Shown: positions 15,535 through 24,676 of the stretch, piece by piece
How the letters are laid out: the number at the start of each line of letters is the position of its first letter
Position numbering within the stretch: the first letter of the stretch is position 1
Assembly: GCA_963742875.1 (NCBI GenBank)
Contig: CAVUNO010000001.1
Span: 248,001-312,000 of the forward strand
Origin: Bog-532 sp963742875
Lineage (GTDB): Bacteria > Actinomycetota > Actinomycetes > Streptosporangiales > Streptosporangiaceae
Length of the DNA: 64,000 nt
Direction of reading: 5' to 3'
Position numbers and translations under genes: made by a program
Notes under the pieces: model-generated
The model's database searches: none
What the model saw: the letters and a program-made list of their open reading frames with translations, nothing else
What the model was told of the DNA's origin: nothing

Positions 15535-16084
15535 GGCTGGCCGCCGAGAGATCGATGTCGACCTCGACGTCCACGGCGTCGCGCAGCTTCAGCGCGCCGA
15601 ACATGCCCGAGTACGGCTTGATGCCGAACTCGGACTGGACGACGGTCCCCGCGGCGCGGTAGCGGCTGTCGCCGGTCTTGCTGACGGTCAGCGCGAACGA
15701 CCGGGACTGGCCGTGCAGCGCCAGCGTGCCGTTGATCGTGCCGCCGCGGCTGTCGTCCGGGGCGAACTGCGCCGCGGTGAACGTCGCCTCGGGGTACCGG
15801 TCGGCCTGGAGCTGCTTGAGGGCGGTCAGGGCGATCTCGCGGCGGTCCCGATCGGTGAGCGGCTTGAGGCCGCCGGTACCCTCCCGGACCACCAGGGACC
15901 GCAGGTCGATCCGTGCCTCGAGGCGCCGCGGGGCACGGTCGTCACCGTCCAGTTCGCCCGACCACTGGGTGATCTCGATCGTCAGGTCGTGCCCAGCCTG
16001 CGCCGCCAGGCCGCTGCGGTATGTACGCAGCGTGAGTCGGCCACCGCTGGGGCCAAGCCGGTGACGCCCTTCATCAGCCGCCAT
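15527..16084 (-). CDS. YceI-family lipocalin-like protein
   Basis: 185-aa YceI domain (GRLTLRTYRSGLAAQAGHDL, then ITQWSGELDG, SLVVREGTGGLKPLTD, then INGTLALHGQSRSF and SEFGIKPYSGMFGALKLRD). YceI proteins bind isoprenoids or amphiphiles in a beta-barrel. No signal peptide is visible, so it is cytoplasmic here. It is the second gene of the leftward hydrogenase operon and overlaps the next start by 8 nt, which links it to hydrogenase function. Quinone-like lipid binding is a speculative role. The start at 16084 was chosen because MAADEGRHRL directly precedes the domain. Confidence 0.88.
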   Translation of the reverse strand: MAADEGRHRLGPSGGRLTLRTYRSGLAAQAGHDLTIEITQWSGELDGDDRAPRRLEARIDLRSLVVREGTGGLKPLTDRDRREIALTALKQLQADRYPEATFTAAQFAPDDSRGGTINGTLALHGQSRSFALTVSKTGDSRYRAAGTVVQSEFGIKPYSGMFGALKLRDAVDVEVDIDLSAASHE

Positions 16085-16247
16085 GCAAGCACCGTAGGAC
16101 ACATATGAGCGTAACGTCCAGTGGCCATTCGGACACTTGTGACTGAAAATGGGCACGTCAAAAGAGAGGCCCGGCCGGGGAAAAATTTTCTCCGGGCCGG
16201 CAGATGTGACGGTGAAAACGGACATCCACGGCCGGACGGCCGCCGCG

Positions 16248-16844
16248 CTACTGGAGCGGGATCTCGCCGAAGACTTCCTGGATGCGCCGCAGGTCCCGGA
16301 GGCGCGGCTCGGTGGCACCACCGACCCACCGGCTCACCGTCTTGACCGACACGCCCAGCAGCCGCGCGGCGGCCTCCTGGGTCAGTCCCTCCCGCCGAAG
16401 CGCGACGGACATCCAGTCGGCGAAGTTGGCGGGTTCTCCGTCTTCGCCGAGACGGACAAAAGAGGCGCCGGGCGCCGACATCTCCGGCCGGTCGTTCCCG
16501 GCCCCCGCGGCCGCCGGGGCGGCCTCGCCCGTGCGGCCCCCGTTCGTGCCCGCGTTCCTGCCGACGCCGGGCCGGGGCTCGTGGGCACCGCCCGTCGGCG
16601 AGGGCTGAAGCTCGGAGTGCAGGACGTCCACCTCGACGTGCTCCGGGAAGATACGGAACGCGACCTGGATGGACCCGGACGGCCCGGCGGCGTCGAGCAG
16701 CGCGCGGAAGACGGTATCCCCGACCTCGCGGTTGCCCTCCTCCGTCAGCGGGGACTCGGCCAGGCAGCGGCGGACGAAATCGCGGATGTCGGGTATCGAC
16801 GAGGGGCGCGCGGGAAATACCTGGAAGAGAACGACGACAGGCAT
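16248..16844 (-). CDS. XRE-type HTH regulator, probable hydrogenase-operon regulator
   Basis: 198 aa. The C-terminus (residues about 155-195) is a helix-turn-helix of the XRE class: LTQEAAARLLGVSVKTVSRW, then GATEPRLRDLRRIQEVFG. The N-terminal about 75 residues (PVVVLFQVFPARPSSIPDIR, SIQVAFRIFPEHVEVDVL) form a small alpha/beta domain I cannot name. A Gly/Ala/Pro-rich linker joins them. ATG at 16844 has a GAGGTC ribosome site. It is first in the leftward maturation operon and divergent from the structural genes, a typical position for a local regulator; the 22-bp iterons at 17123 are a candidate target. Confidence 0.75.
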   Translation of the reverse strand: MPVVVLFQVFPARPSSIPDIRDFVRRCLAESPLTEEGNREVGDTVFRALLDAAGPSGSIQVAFRIFPEHVEVDVLHSELQPSPTGGAHEPRPGVGRNAGTNGGRTGEAAPAAAGAGNDRPEMSAPGASFVRLGEDGEPANFADWMSVALRREGLTQEAAARLLGVSVKTVSRWVGGATEPRLRDLRRIQEVFGEIPLQ

Positions 16845-17430
16845 GACCTCGACCGAGTCCCCACTGGGACCACAAACGGGCTCAGCCACCGGATCTCTCC
16901 TCAAAGCCGTACGCAGCGCGCCAGGGCGCATGTTTGGGCTGAGGCAAGGCTATTCGATTCAGGCCATGACAGAAAGCTGTAACGGTGGCTGTGCACGCAC
17001 GAACGCCTTCGCAGCGTAGGCGGACCGGGGCGATAAGTAAGCACCCCATCGCAGGACACAGGACAGTTCTGTCCGGTCGCGTTGATCATGTGCCTTGTGG
17101 CGCAGGTTACACCGGGTCTATCATCGCGGTGTCTGCGCACCACAATCGCGGTGTCTGCGCACCACAATCGCGGTGTCTGCGCACCACAACGGTGTCTGCG
17201 CACCAGAAGGCGGGTAAGCGCGATGGTCATCTGCTCGGATGTGACGGTACGGCCCGCGGTGCGCGGCGCCGTCGGTCTCTACCGGGCCGTGCGCACGGGC
17301 CGGCACGAGTTACTCCCGGCCGATCAGATGTCCGGTAGCCAGACGCATCGCCGGCCCGCGGTACGGGCCGGGGGGAGCGGGCGCGCCAGCGACCCGGAGG
17401 CCAGCGATCCAGCGAGGAGGTGGCCTCGCC
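16845..17430. promoter_or_regulatory. Divergent control region of the two hydrogenase operons
   Basis: This 586-nt region separates the leftward maturation operon from the rightward structural operon. It holds the iteron array described separately and a lower-GC segment near 16930-17000. I see no reading frame with coding character. A strong AGGAGGTG ribosome site at about 17416-17423 serves the small-subunit gene. No clear sigma-70 hexamers were identified. Confidence 0.6.
17123..17205. repeat. 22-bp tandem iterons upstream of the hydrogenase operon
   Basis: Three identical 22-bp units (17123-17144, 17145-17166, 17167-17188; core GCGGTGTCTGCGCACCACA) and a fourth truncated unit to 17205. 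Each holds GGTG-N6-CACC dyad symmetry. The period equals about two helical turns, so every copy faces the same side of the DNA. This suits an operator array for cooperative binding, about 220 nt before the small-subunit start. Confidence 0.8.
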
Positions 17431-18501
<1,071 letters not shown>

Positions 18502-18568
18502 CTGACATGGGGATGCCGTCCGGCCCAGAGCCGGCCGCCGTGCCCACTTTGACGGGAAGGGAACAGCG

Positions 18569-20353
18569 ATGACCACGGCACAGGAGTCCGACGTCAGAGA
18601 GATGTCATGGGACCCGATCACCAGGATCGTGGGCAGCCTCGGCATCTACACCAAGGTCGACTTCAAGCAGAAGCGGGTCGTCGAGTGCCACAGCACTTCG
18701 TCGATTTTCCGCGGCTACAGCATCTTCATGAAGGGCAAGGACCCGCGCGACGCGCACTTCATCACCAGCCGCATCTGCGGGATCTGCGGCGACAACCACG
18801 CCACGTGCTCGGTCTACAACCAGAACATGGCCTACGGTGTCCGGCCGCCGCATCTGGGCGAGTGGATCATCAACCTGGGCGAGGCCGCGGAGTACATGTT
18901 CGACCACAACATCTTCCAGGAGAACCTGGTCGGGGTCGACTTCTGCGAGAAGATGGTCGGCGAGACCAACCCCGGCGTGCTGGAGCAGGCCAACCACACC
19001 GAGGCGCCGCACGCCGCCGAGCACGGGTACCGCACCATCGGCGACATCATGCGGTCGCTCAACCCGCTGGAGGGCGAGTTCTACCGCGAGGCGCTCCAGG
19101 TCAGCCGGTCCACACGGGAGATGTTCTGCCTGATGGAGGGGCGCCACGTGCACCCCTCGACGCTGTACCCGGGCGGCGTGGGCACGACCGCGACCGTGCA
19201 GCTGTTCACCGACTACCTGACCCGGCTGATGCGCTACGTCGAGTTCATGAAGCGCGTCGTCCCGATGCACGACGACCTGTTCGACTTCTTCTACGAGGCC
19301 CTGCCCGGGTACGAGGAAGTCGGGCGGCGCCGCGCCGACATGGTGTGCTGGGGCAGCCTGAACGACCCCGAGTTCTGCGACTTCCGGTACGAGAACATGA
19401 CCAACTGGGGCCGCAAGATGTTCGTCAGCCCCGGGGTCATCCGGGACGGGCAGCTGCTCACCAACGACCTGGTCGACATCAACCTGGGCATCCGCATCCT
19501 GCTGGGCAGCTCGTACTACGAGGACTGGGAAGACCAGGAAATGTTCGTCACCCGGGACCCGCTCGGGAACCCGGTGGACCGCCGGCACCCGTGGAACCAG
19601 CACACGATCCCCCGGCCGCAGAAGCGCGACTTCGGCGACAAGTACAGCTGGGTCATGTCGCCGCGCTGGTTCGACGGCACCAGCTATCTGGCGGCCGACA
19701 CCGGCGGCGGCCCGATCGCCCGGCTGTGGGCCACCGCCCAGGGTGGCCTGGCCGACTTCGGCTACATCAGGTCCACCGGCAACAGCGTGCTGATCAACCT
19801 GCCGCGGACCGCGACCAAGCCGGAGGTCACCTTCGAGTGGAAGGTGCCCACCGACAAGTCGGGCGCGCCGCTGTCCAACGCGATCGAGCGGGACCGGGCC
19901 CGGACCTACTTCCAGGCCTACTCCGCGGCCGCCGCGCTGCACTTCACCGAGAAGGCCCTGGCCGAGATCCGGGCGGGCCGGACCAAGACGTGGGAGCCGT
20001 TCACCGTGCCGGAGGAGGCGAACAGCTGCGGCTTCACCGAGGCCGTGCGCGGCGTGCTGTCCCACCACATGGTGATCAGGGGCGGGAAGATCGCTAACTA
20101 CCACCCCTACCCGCCGACCCCCTGGAACGCCAGCGTGCGGGACAGCTACGGGACGCCGGGCCCCTACGAGGACGCGGTGCAGAACACGCCGATCTTCGAG
20201 GAGAACCCGCCGGACTCGTTCAAGGGCATCGACATCATGCGGGCGGTGCGCAGCTTCGACCCCTGCCTGCCGTGCGGCGTGCACATGTACCTGGGCGGCG
20301 GCAAGACGGTGGACACGGTGCACTCCCCGGCGGGGATCACCCTTTCCACCTGA
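18569..20353 (+). CDS. hhyL: [NiFe]-hydrogenase large subunit, group 1h (HhyL/HucL type)
   Basis: Catalytic subunit holding the NiFe(CN)2CO centre. 594 aa. The L1 motif SRICGICGDNH gives Cys70 and Cys73; the L2 motif DPCLPCGVH gives Cys566 and Cys569. These four cysteines bind nickel. A 22-residue peptide (from MYLGGGK to the end) follows the L2 histidine and should be removed by the endopeptidase at 13277. The ribosome site GGGAAGGGA precedes the ATG. The known family role is oxidation of H2 down to atmospheric levels during carbon starvation or dormancy; that role is inferred here from family membership. Confidence 0.97.
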   Translation: MTTAQESDVREMSWDPITRIVGSLGIYTKVDFKQKRVVECHSTSSIFRGYSIFMKGKDPRDAHFITSRICGICGDNHATCSVYNQNMAYGVRPPHLGEWIINLGEAAEYMFDHNIFQENLVGVDFCEKMVGETNPGVLEQANHTEAPHAAEHGYRTIGDIMRSLNPLEGEFYREALQVSRSTREMFCLMEGRHVHPSTLYPGGVGTTATVQLFTDYLTRLMRYVEFMKRVVPMHDDLFDFFYEALPGYEEVGRRRADMVCWGSLNDPEFCDFRYENMTNWGRKMFVSPGVIRDGQLLTNDLVDINLGIRILLGSSYYEDWEDQEMFVTRDPLGNPVDRRHPWNQHTIPRPQKRDFGDKYSWVMSPRWFDGTSYLAADTGGGPIARLWATAQGGLADFGYIRSTGNSVLINLPRTATKPEVTFEWKVPTDKSGAPLSNAIERDRARTYFQAYSAAAALHFTEKALAEIRAGRTKTWEPFTVPEEANSCGFTEAVRGVLSHHMVIRGGKIANYHPYPPTPWNASVRDSYGTPGPYEDAVQNTPIFEENPPDSFKGIDIMRAVRSFDPCLPCGVHMYLGGGKTVDTVHSPAGITLST

Positions 20354-20509
20354 GCGCGGACGGAATGGGGTCATGTCCCTGGCGGCGCCGTCGCCGGGGA
20401 CATGATGCCGTCAGGACGACGGAGACGGCACTGGCACGGCGAATACCGCCGCCCCGGACGTACCGCCGGCCCGGAGACGACGGCCACAGCGAACACGGAG
20501 GGAAAACGA

Positions 20510-21391
20510 ATGACCCGCGTGCAACAGGTCGGCGACCAGATCGAGGAACTGCTGGGCGTACTGGCCGGGCACGGCCAGGGGCCCGCGGCCGAGGAACTCG
20601 TCCGGCTGCTGGTCGGCCTGTACGGCGACGGCCTGACCCACATCGTGGGCGCGTTGCGGGAAGAAGGCGACGCCGGGGCCGGGATACTGGACCGGCTGAC
20701 CGGTGATCCGCTGGTCGAGAGCCTGCTGCTGCTGCACGGGCTGCACCCGCTCGACGTCGACGCCCGGATCCAGCGGGCGCTGGACCGGGTCCGGCCCTAC
20801 CTGGGCTCACACGCCGGCGGGGTCCACTACACCGGGGTCACCGACGGGGTTGCCCGGCTGACGCTGGAGGGCAACTGCAATGGCTGCCCCTCTTCGGCCG
20901 TCACGGTGCAGCTGGCTATCGAAGGCGCGGTCAAGGACGCGGCGCCCGAAGTGACCGAGGTCGTGGTCGAGGGGATGACCGAGGCGCCCGCGGCGCCCGC
21001 TCCGGTCCTGCTGCAGATCGGCATGCGGCCGGACACGCCGGCCGGGGCGGAGGACGCCGCAGCGGACGGCCACGGAAGCTGGGTGACGCTGGCCGAGATG
21101 GGGCCGCCTAGCGCCCGGCCGGTCTGCGTCACCGTCGGCGACATGCCGATCCTCGTCTGCTCGGTCCGCGGGACGCTGTACGCGTACCAGGACGCCTGCG
21201 CGGCATGCGGCCAGAGCATGGGCGGCGGGCAACTGGCACGCGAGATGCTCAGCTGCGAGTGCGGCGCGTCCTACGACGTGAGCCGGGCCGGGCGCGGGCT
21301 CAGTGACCCCACCCTGCACCTGGACCCACTGCCGCTTGTCACGGACAGCCAGGGGGTGCGGGTCGCGGTCCCGGCGGCGGTCCGCTCATGA
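20510..21391 (+). CDS. hhyE: NifU C-domain fused to a four-Cys Rieske-like domain (HhyE-like)
   Basis: 293 aa. The N-terminal 80 residues are helical and unassigned. A NifU C-terminal scaffold domain holds EGNCNGCPSS with Cys123 and Cys126. A Rieske-like domain from about residue 195 shows VTVGDMPILVCSVRGTLYAY. Its cluster loops read CAACGQSM and SCECGASYDV, so the two histidines of a normal Rieske site are replaced by cysteines. Similar NifU-like proteins lie beside the subunits in mycobacterial and streptomycete group 1h operons and are thought to carry electrons from the small subunit. ATG at 20510 is preceded by GGAGGG. Its stop overlaps the next gene. Confidence 0.88.
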   Translation: MTRVQQVGDQIEELLGVLAGHGQGPAAEELVRLLVGLYGDGLTHIVGALREEGDAGAGILDRLTGDPLVESLLLLHGLHPLDVDARIQRALDRVRPYLGSHAGGVHYTGVTDGVARLTLEGNCNGCPSSAVTVQLAIEGAVKDAAPEVTEVVVEGMTEAPAAPAPVLLQIGMRPDTPAGAEDAAADGHGSWVTLAEMGPPSARPVCVTVGDMPILVCSVRGTLYAYQDACAACGQSMGGGQLAREMLSCECGASYDVSRAGRGLSDPTLHLDPLPLVTDSQGVRVAVPAAVRS

Positions 21392-22296
21392 CCCGCCCGC
21401 AGTCCGGCCTGAGCCGCTTCATCCAGAGGACAGGACAGCCCGCAACACCAGAGCAGCGGGCTACGGCAGCGGATCAGCAGGCTACGGACAGTCGCGGAGC
21501 GCAGCGACGACCGCCCAGCGAGCCGGGGGCTTATGCCCCCGCGAGTGGCGGTGCTACGGCCGGTACCGCCGCGGGGCGCGAAGCGCACGTGGGGGGTTCC
21601 GGGGGGTCATCCCCCCGGGCCAGCACAGTGGGGGGTTCCGGGGGGTCATCCCCCCGGGCCAGCACAGTGGAGGGTTCCGGGGGGTCATCCCCCCGGGCCA
21701 GCACGGAGCGCTGCGAAATGTGCGCGGAGCCGATCCCGGCGGAGCACTCGCATGTGGCCGACCTGGAGAACTCGTCGCTGAAGTGCGCCTGCCGCGCCTG
21801 CTACCTGCTCTTCACCCAGCGCCAGGCGGGCCGGGGACGGTACCGCGCGGTCCCGGACCGGTATCTGCACGACCCGGTGCACCCGATGTCCACGCAGGAA
21901 TGGGAGGAGCTCGAGATCCCGGTCGGGCTGGCCTTCTTCCTGCGCAGCTCGCAGCGGGATGAGGTCGGGGCGTTCTACCCGAGCCCGGCGGGCGCCACCG
22001 AGTGCCGTCTCGACCTCACGGCCTGGGCACAGCTGTCGGCGGAGCATCCGCTGCTGCAGGCCATGGAGCCGGACGTCGAGGCGACGCTGATCTCCCGGAC
22101 GGACGGTACCGTCGAGCATTTCCTGGTGCCGATCGACGCGTGCTACGAGCTGGCCGGGCGGATGCGGCTGTACTGGCGCGGCTTCGACGGCGGCGCCGAG
22201 GCCCGGCAGAACATCGCCGAGTTCCTGGACTCGGTGCGGTCCCGGGCGCGGTTCCTGCCGCTGCCCGACCGGGCTGAGCGAGGGCCGGGGCACTGA
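21388..22296 (+). CDS. DUF5947 hydrogenase-operon protein with N-terminal tandem repeats
   Basis: 302 aa; the conserved region starts near residue 107. It opens with a metal-binding-like set of cysteines (ERCEMCAEPIPAEHSH, LKCACRACYLLF) and continues to residue 300, with IPVGLAFFLRSS and GRMRLYWRGFDGG as landmarks. This family is found almost only in group 1h hydrogenase operons; function unknown. The first about 105 residues are non-conserved and contain three copies of a 13-residue unit (VGGSGGSSPRAST) from a DNA repeat. The start overlaps the preceding stop (ATGA), and the DUF6084 gene begins 1 nt after its own stop. Confidence 0.85.
   Translation: MTRPQSGLSRFIQRTGQPATPEQRATAADQQATDSRGAQRRPPSEPGAYAPASGGATAGTAAGREAHVGGSGGSSPRASTVGGSGGSSPRASTVEGSGGSSPRASTERCEMCAEPIPAEHSHVADLENSSLKCACRACYLLFTQRQAGRGRYRAVPDRYLHDPVHPMSTQEWEELEIPVGLAFFLRSSQRDEVGAFYPSPAGATECRLDLTAWAQLSAEHPLLQAMEPDVEATLISRTDGTVEHFLVPIDACYELAGRMRLYWRGFDGGAEARQNIAEFLDSVRSRARFLPLPDRAERGPGH
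21591..21707. repeat. 39-bp tandem repeat, three copies, inside the DUF5947 gene
   Basis: Three near-identical 39-bp units, each containing CCGGGGGGTCATCCCCCCGG, a perfect 8-bp stem with a 4-nt loop. The period is a multiple of three, so the repeats add 13 residues each without breaking the frame. The third copy differs by one codon (GGG to GAG). Confidence 0.9.
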
Positions 22297-22297
22297 G

Positions 22298-23005
22298 ATG
22301 GCGGACCTGACCTTCGACTGCATCGGGGCGCAGCCCGAACGTTACGCGGTCATGCCCACGATCACCCTGACGCTGCGGATCAGCGAGACCAGCGCGCAGC
22401 GGATCGACACGATCGCGCTGCGCACCCAGATCCGGATCGAGCCCGCACGCCGCCGCTACACCCCGGCCGAGGAGGAGCGCCTGCACGACCTCTTCGGCGA
22501 CCCGGCGCGCTGGGCCGACACGCTGAAGCCGATGCAGTTCACGAACGTGTCCACGATGGTGACCAGCTTTACCGGGAGCATCGAGGTGCAGATCCCGATC
22601 AACTTCAGCTACGACCTAGAGGTGGGCTCCGGGCGGTACTTCGCCAGCCTGGAATCCGGCGAGATCCCGCTGCTGTTGCTGTTCAGCGGCACGATCTTCT
22701 CGGTCGTGGACGGCCGGTTCCAGGTCCAGCAGGTGCCGTGGAGCAAGGAGGCGGTCTACCGCCTTCCGGTCAGCGTCTGGCGGGAAGCCGTCGACGTGCA
22801 CTTCCCGAACAGCGCCTGGATCACGATGAGCAGGCAGACGTTCGACGACCTGCAGCGGTTCAAGACCCGGCGGGCCCTGCCGACCTGGGATTCGACCGTG
22901 ACCGCACTGCTGGCCGAGTCGGCGGACGCCTGCCCGGACACGGACACCGGCGCCGGCCCGGACACGGACATGGGCGCGGGCGGCGTAACGGAGCCAAAGC
23001 CATGA
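22298..23005 (+). CDS. DUF6084 hydrogenase-operon protein
   Basis: 235 aa. Landmarks are LTFDCIGAQPERYAVMPTIT, LRTQIRIEPARRRYTPAEEE, LHDLFGDPARW and FTGSIEVQIPINFSYDLEV, then GEIPLLLLFSGTIF. The pattern of hydrophobic strands suggests an all-beta domain. The C-terminal 25 residues carry an imperfect PDTDTGAG/PDTDMGAG duplication. The family is known from group 1h hydrogenase operons and has no assigned function. It follows the DUF5947 gene by 1 nt, and its stop overlaps the next start (ATGA). Confidence 0.83.
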   Translation: MADLTFDCIGAQPERYAVMPTITLTLRISETSAQRIDTIALRTQIRIEPARRRYTPAEEERLHDLFGDPARWADTLKPMQFTNVSTMVTSFTGSIEVQIPINFSYDLEVGSGRYFASLESGEIPLLLLFSGTIFSVVDGRFQVQQVPWSKEAVYRLPVSVWREAVDVHFPNSAWITMSRQTFDDLQRFKTRRALPTWDSTVTALLAESADACPDTDTGAGPDTDMGAGGVTEPKP

Positions 23006-24543
23006 ACCGGCCGGCGGACCACATCGCGCACGCGCGCGCCGTGGCGGACGCGATCCTGTACGAGGGGTACCTGCTGTACCCGTACCGCCAGTCGTCCGGG
23101 AAGAACCAGGCCCGGTTCCAGTTCGGCGTGCTGATGCCGCCCGCGTACGCGGCCGTGGACGCCAACGAGCCGTCCGCATCGCAGACGGAGTGCCTGGCCG
23201 AGTGCGCCGCCGGCGCGCGCGTCGAGATCCTGCTGCGCTTCCTGCACGTCCAGCAGCGGCTGGTGCAGGAAGCGGCCGGCCCGGCCCGGTCCGGGCCAGC
23301 CCATTCCGGACACCCGCAGTGGCGGGACGTTCCCGTCCTGAACGTGGACGGCACCGAGTTCACCCGGTTCACCGAGGCCACCGAGCGGGAGGAACGGGCG
23401 GACCTGGCCGTCGCGAGCCTGGACGGCGAGGGTGCCGTCCTGCCGGTGCACATCGAGGGCGGTGAGACCGCCGAGGACCTGACCGACGCGCACGGCGCGG
23501 CGGCCGGGCGCTTGATCCACCGGTGGGACACCCTGGACGGCGTGCTGCGCGTGCAGGGCGAACGGGTCGCCGGCCCGTACCAGGCGCTGCGGCTGCGGGT
23601 CCAGGTCGAGAACCGGACGGAACCGCACCCCGCACAGGGCCTGCTCGCGACGCGGGAGGACGGGCTGCGTTACGCCCTGGTCGCGGCGCACACGCTGATC
23701 GGCATCCCGGGCGGGTCGTTCATCTCCATGACCGACCATCCGGAGTGGGCGGCCGCGGAGGTCGCCGCGTGCACGAACGTCGGCACCTGGCCCGTGCTGG
23801 CCGGCCCGGCGGACTGCCACGACCTCGTGCTGTCCTCCCCCGTCATCCTGTACGACCACCCGGAGATCGCGCCCGAGAGCGCGGGTGACCTGTTCGACGC
23901 GACGGAGATCGACGAAATCCTTACGCTGCGGACGATGGCGCTGACGGACGAGGAGAAGCGCGAGGCCCGGGCGACCGACCCGCGCGCCGCCGACCTGATC
24001 GACCGGCTGGACGGGCTGCCGCCGGAGATGCTGGAGAAGCTGCACGGCGCCATCAGGTACCTGGAGCCCAGCGCGGGCCCGGTCACTCGTGGCACAGGCA
24101 CCCGGGGCCCGGGCGAGCCGGAGCCGATGGGGCCGTTTCCCGGGGCGCCGGCCGCGGACGACGTGCCGGTGTTCCAGACGCCCGATGCTCCCTGGTGGGA
24201 TCCCGGAGCCGACACGTCCGTTTCGCCGGAGACGGACCAGGTCGTCATCGATGGGGTGACCGTAGCCCGCGGCAGCAGGGTCCGGATGCGGCCCGGCACC
24301 CGGCCTGCCGACGCCCAGGACCTGTTCCTCATCGGGCGGGAGGCGCTGGTGGAAGCGGTCCTGCACGACGTGGACGGGAAGGTGCACGTGGCGGTGAGCC
24401 CGGTCGCCGATCCCGTTGCCGAACTGCAGCGAACCCACGGACGATTTCTCTACTTCGCCGCGGACGAACTCGAACCGATCGGCGCGCGTTCGCCGGCCGG
24501 CCAAAGTCAGTACAGAGACGGTTCCGGTCCAGAACCGGGTTAG
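23002..24543 (+). CDS. Uncharacterised 513-aa protein, last gene of the hydrogenase structural operon
   Basis: I do not recognise a named domain. The N-terminus (AVADAILYEGYLLYPYRQSS, QFGVLMPPAYA) and the central part (YQALRLRVQVENRTEP, IGIPGGSFISMTDHPEWAA) look globular. LVLSSPVILYDHPEIAPES and EIDEILTLRTMALTDEEKRE follow. A Gly/Pro linker near residues 355-400 leads to a small C-terminal beta domain (VVIDGVTVARGSRVRMRPGT to residue 497). Proteins of this type occur at the end of group 1h operons. The coupled start (ATGA) and position argue for a role in hydrogenase assembly, quinone contact or membrane docking; this is inference. The ribosome site and frame are clear, so the gene is real. 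Confidence 0.85.
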   Translation: MNRPADHIAHARAVADAILYEGYLLYPYRQSSGKNQARFQFGVLMPPAYAAVDANEPSASQTECLAECAAGARVEILLRFLHVQQRLVQEAAGPARSGPAHSGHPQWRDVPVLNVDGTEFTRFTEATEREERADLAVASLDGEGAVLPVHIEGGETAEDLTDAHGAAAGRLIHRWDTLDGVLRVQGERVAGPYQALRLRVQVENRTEPHPAQGLLATREDGLRYALVAAHTLIGIPGGSFISMTDHPEWAAAEVAACTNVGTWPVLAGPADCHDLVLSSPVILYDHPEIAPESAGDLFDATEIDEILTLRTMALTDEEKREARATDPRAADLIDRLDGLPPEMLEKLHGAIRYLEPSAGPVTRGTGTRGPGEPEPMGPFPGAPAADDVPVFQTPDAPWWDPGADTSVSPETDQVVIDGVTVARGSRVRMRPGTRPADAQDLFLIGREALVEAVLHDVDGKVHVAVSPVADPVAELQRTHGRFLYFAADELEPIGARSPAGQSQYRDGSGPEPG

Positions 24544-24570
24544 TGCCTGTGATCGGCACAGCAGATGCTG

Positions 24571-24654
24571 TGCGGGCGGGGGGACTCGAACCCCCACGGT
24601 GTCTCCACCAACAGGACCTAAACCTGTCGCGTATGCCTATTTCGCCACGCCCGC
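24571..24654 (-). tRNA. tRNA-Leu (anticodon UAG)
   Basis: The minus strand folds into a class II tRNA: acceptor stem GCGGGCG/CGCCCGC with discriminator A, and D-arm GGCGAAATAGGCATACGC. The anticodon arm is ACAGG-TTTAGGT-CCTGT, placing TAG at 34-36. A long variable arm (TGGTGGAGACACCG) and the T-arm GGGGGTTCGAGTCCCCC complete it. No CCA is encoded. Confidence 0.95.
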
Positions 24655-24676
24655 CCGTCCCGGCTGGGACCTGACC

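Noticed and set aside
17123..17205. Possible CRISPR array
   Set aside because: The 22-bp units abut directly without spacers, and no cas gene is nearby.
18605..20374. Long antisense reading frame opposite hhyL (about 589 codons)
   Set aside because: The sense frame encodes the hydrogenase large subunit with all catalytic motifs; the antisense product has no recognisable domain and is a high-GC artefact.
24571..24654. tRNA as an integration site of a mobile element carrying the hydrogenase island
   Set aside because: No integrase, no repeat of the tRNA 3' end and no compositional shift were seen across the island; the genes look chromosomal.
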